A stretch of 24,166 nt of DNA, from NCBI GenBank assembly GCA_900772675.1, contig CAAGRM010000022.1, forward strand, positions 1-24,166, written 5' to 3'. This document shows positions 24,023-24,166 of the stretch, piece by piece; position 1 is the stretch's first letter; each line of letters begins with the position of its first letter. The notes below the pieces were generated by a model, which was not told the DNA's origin, made no database searches, and saw only the letters and a program-made list of their open reading frames with translations. Position numbers and translations under genes: made by a program. Source of the DNA: Lachnospiraceae bacterium. GTDB lineage: Bacteria; Bacillota; Clostridia; Lachnospirales; Lachnospiraceae.

Positions 24023-24071
24023 GTTCCACATGTTCCGCTGTTCCATGTATTTTTTTGTTCCATATGTTCCA
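24023..24071. repeat. Array of five GTTCCA direct repeats
   Basis: GTTCCA at 24023, 24040, 24057 and 24066 and GTTCCG at 24032, spaced 9, 8, 17 and 9 bp. It lies about 120-175 bp upstream of the ABC-operon -35 in a T-rich gene-free stretch (23766-24166) with no credible ORF. Probably a regulator-binding array. Confidence 0.55.
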
Positions 24072-24112
24072 CTTTTCCGTTTTTCACTATTTTTTCGACA
24101 ATTACAACTATT

Positions 24113-24166
24113 AGAGCGTGTCTGAAAAAGGCTTTTCGCAAAGTGGGGCTTGCAGATTGCGGAAAT
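24113..24166. other. Possible left end of a further repeat element, cut by the window edge
   Basis: From AGAGCGTGTCTGAAAAAGGC onward the base composition changes abruptly from T-rich to mixed. The sequence looks like the terminus of a palindromic intergenic element, but the partner arm would be outside the window. Confidence 0.25.

Noticed and set aside
23793..24029. 78-residue minus-strand ORF before the ABC operon
   Set aside because: It spans a consensus promoter, has no RBS of note, and resembles no family I know.
24023..24071. CRISPR-like array
   Set aside because: Repeat units are 6 nt with 2-11 nt gaps, far from CRISPR repeat and spacer sizes.

Overview
The window looks like a chromosomal segment of a Firmicute of the Lachnospiraceae type (Blautia/Roseburia-like gut clostridia). 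The basis is the moderate GC content, strong AAGGAGG-type ribosome binding sites, consensus sigma-A promoters, spoVG, a paired GlgC/GlgD, split ThrE exporters and an LplB/YtcP sugar ABC transporter with no ATPase of its own. Nearly all coding genes are recognisable housekeeping or carbohydrate genes. I see no rRNA, tRNA, CRISPR, prophage or intact insertion sequence.

Layout. (1) 1-2746, minus strand: a glycogen-synthesis operon glgC-glgD running into the start of spoVG, from a consensus promoter with a leader of about 200 nt. (2) 2990-4665, plus: murC with its own promoter, a 180-nt leader and a terminator. (3) 4740-5063: a 620-bp gene-free stretch holding at least seven consensus or near-consensus DnaA boxes. 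(4) 5085-8590, plus: a tightly packed operon of a DnaB/DnaD-type primosome protein, a DnaI/DnaC-type helicase loader and an atypical long PRPP synthetase. (5) 8617-11534: a cellobiose phosphorylase gene (GH94), bracketed by two related long inverted-repeat elements. (6) 11569-15196, minus: an operon MATE exporter, two-part ThrE-type exporter, TcdA tRNA-modification enzyme, from a consensus promoter and a leader containing a perfect 16-bp-arm hairpin. (7) 15277-23899, minus: a fructan/sucrose-type utilisation operon (two ABC permeases, lipoprotein binding protein, two paralogous GH32 enzymes, a serine hydrolase of the beta-lactamase fold).

How the parts work together. In region 7 an oligosaccharide would be captured by the lipoprotein and imported by the two permeases, with an ATPase encoded elsewhere. 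It would then be cut in the cytoplasm by the GH32 enzymes, which lack signal peptides. Expression looks tuned by hairpins after the binding-protein gene and between the GH32 genes, an internal promoter, a cre-like site and repeated GTTCCA/TGGAAC half-sites. Region 4 groups helicase-loading functions with PRPP synthesis behind a DnaA-box cluster, which is the most interesting regulatory architecture here. No wholly new multi-gene system is evident; the new-looking material is in the intergenic DNA.
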